This document shows positions 63,546 through 64,000 of a stretch of DNA of 64,000 bases, piece by piece. This DNA is from Blautia parvula. Lineage in GTDB: Bacteria > Bacillota > Clostridia > Lachnospirales > Lachnospiraceae. Under the pieces are notes generated by a model, which was not told the origin of the DNA, made no database searches, and worked only from the letters and a program-made list of their open reading frames with translations. The translations under genes and the position numbers were made by a program. The stretch covers positions 186,001-250,000 of the forward strand of contig NZ_CP084061.1 of assembly GCF_020215665.1 (NCBI RefSeq), read 5' to 3'. Each line of letters begins with the position of its first letter. Positions within the stretch are counted from its first letter, which is position 1.

Positions 63546-64000
63546 TTGTTTGCAGATTACAGCAATAGCCTGGTGAATTTATCCTGCTCTGTATTAAAAA
63601 GATTCGGCGCAGAATACGGTCATAAGACTTTGCCCTGTGCGGATGAATGGATGGGAAAGGGATTCAGGAACGTTGTTGTGGTCCTGCTGGACGGAATGGG
63701 ATGCGAGGCGATTGACTTCCATCTGAAAGAGGATGGATTCTTCAGAAGCCATTACAGATGCGGGATCTCCTCCGTCTTTCCGCCTACGACAACGGCTGCC
63801 ACCACGACTATGGAGAGCGGTCTGACACCGGCAGAGCATGGATGGCTGGGATGGAGCCTGTATTTTGGGGAAATCCATAAAGTTGTGAATGCTTTTACCA
63901 ATCAAGACCAATATGAAAGGTGCGCAGCGGAAGATTACCATGTTGCCAGCCGTTTTATCCCTTACACAAAGATATATGACAAGATAAACCGGGCGGGAGT
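63546..64000 (+). CDS. Alkaline-phosphatase-superfamily phosphodiesterase, 5' part (runs off the window)
   Basis: The frame starts at TTG 63546 behind AGAGGAGGA and is open to the window end (about 151 residues). Seen: the metal-binding pattern VVVLLDGMGCEAIDF and the active-site strand ISSVFPPTTTAATTTMESG (Thr nucleophile region), followed by PAEHGWLGWSLYF. These are hallmarks of the nucleotide pyrophosphatase/phosphodiesterase and phosphopentomutase-like superfamily. No signal peptide, so probably cytoplasmic. Substrate unknown. Confidence 0.85.
   Translation, partial: MFADYSNSLVNLSCSVLKRFGAEYGHKTLPCADEWMGKGFRNVVVVLLDGMGCEAIDFHLKEDGFFRSHYRCGISSVFPPTTTAATTTMESGLTPAEHGWLGWSLYFGEIHKVVNAFTNQDQYERCAAEDYHVASRFIPYTKIYDKINRAG

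Overview
The window looks like chromosomal DNA of an anaerobic, spore-former-related Firmicute, most likely a Lachnospiraceae (Clostridium cluster XIVa) gut bacterium. The grounds are inferential: a group-A [FeFe] hydrogenase with HydEGF maturases, iron-sulfur L-serine dehydratase in two subunits, a BcrAD/DUF2229-type CoA-dehydratase activase, serC-serA-DUF1015 linkage, AGGAGG-type ribosome binding sites, sigma-A promoters and clostridial protein sequences. The genus cannot be fixed from the sequence alone.

Layout. 1-7.3 kb: the end of tpiA, a radical SAM protein, a membrane-anchored L,D-transpeptidase, a polar amino-acid ABC importer whose binding protein has its two sequence halves in swapped order, and gpmI. 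7.4-9.7 kb: an AraC regulator divergent from a URO-D/methyltransferase-family gene. 9.8-18.1 kb: a cell-surface fibre or adhesin operon. Its first gene encodes a thioester-domain plus CnaB adhesin and is split by a group II intron of about 2.66 kb; removing the intron restores the frame exactly. It is followed by a SipW-dependent protein, an SPKTG-anchored protein, the SipW-type signal peptidase and a TasA/camelysin-like protein. 18.2-24.5 kb: housekeeping genes (eno, secG, rnr, smpB, M3 oligopeptidase). 24.5-29.4 kb, minus strand: a two-component system plus an ABC-2 exporter, with an unlisted 50-residue membrane protein encoded directly before the ATPase. 29.5-30.7 kb: a 51-codon gene, a free-standing Spo0A DNA-binding domain and tmRNA. 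30.9-42.7 kb: a Tim44-like protein, a second two-component system, ung, a MurJ/SpoVB-type flippase, a 1414-residue activase, tgt and yajC. 42.8-49.4 kb: sdaAB-sdaAA, an AraC regulator, a NuoF/GltD fusion with [FeFe] hydrogenase, and a 48-codon gene. 49.5-50.5 kb: a ferritin-like protein and tRNA-Gly preceded by a promoter and a structured leader. 50.6-64 kb: leuB-ilvD-ilvB, serC-serA, a small basic protein, DUF1015, hydE-hydG-hydF, a GNAT and the start of a phosphatase-superfamily gene.

How they fit together. Lower glycolysis (TpiA, GpmI, enolase), serine synthesis and deamination, branched-chain amino acid synthesis and hydrogen production from NAD(P)H describe a fermentative, amino-acid-handling lifestyle. 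The surface operon and the envelope-sensing transporter system are the accessory parts. Strongest leads: the intron-split adhesin, the circularly permuted binding protein, the small membrane protein in the ABC operon, the lone Spo0A-C protein and the structured RNA ahead of tRNA-Gly. I saw no CRISPR array, prophage, IS transposase or rRNA gene.
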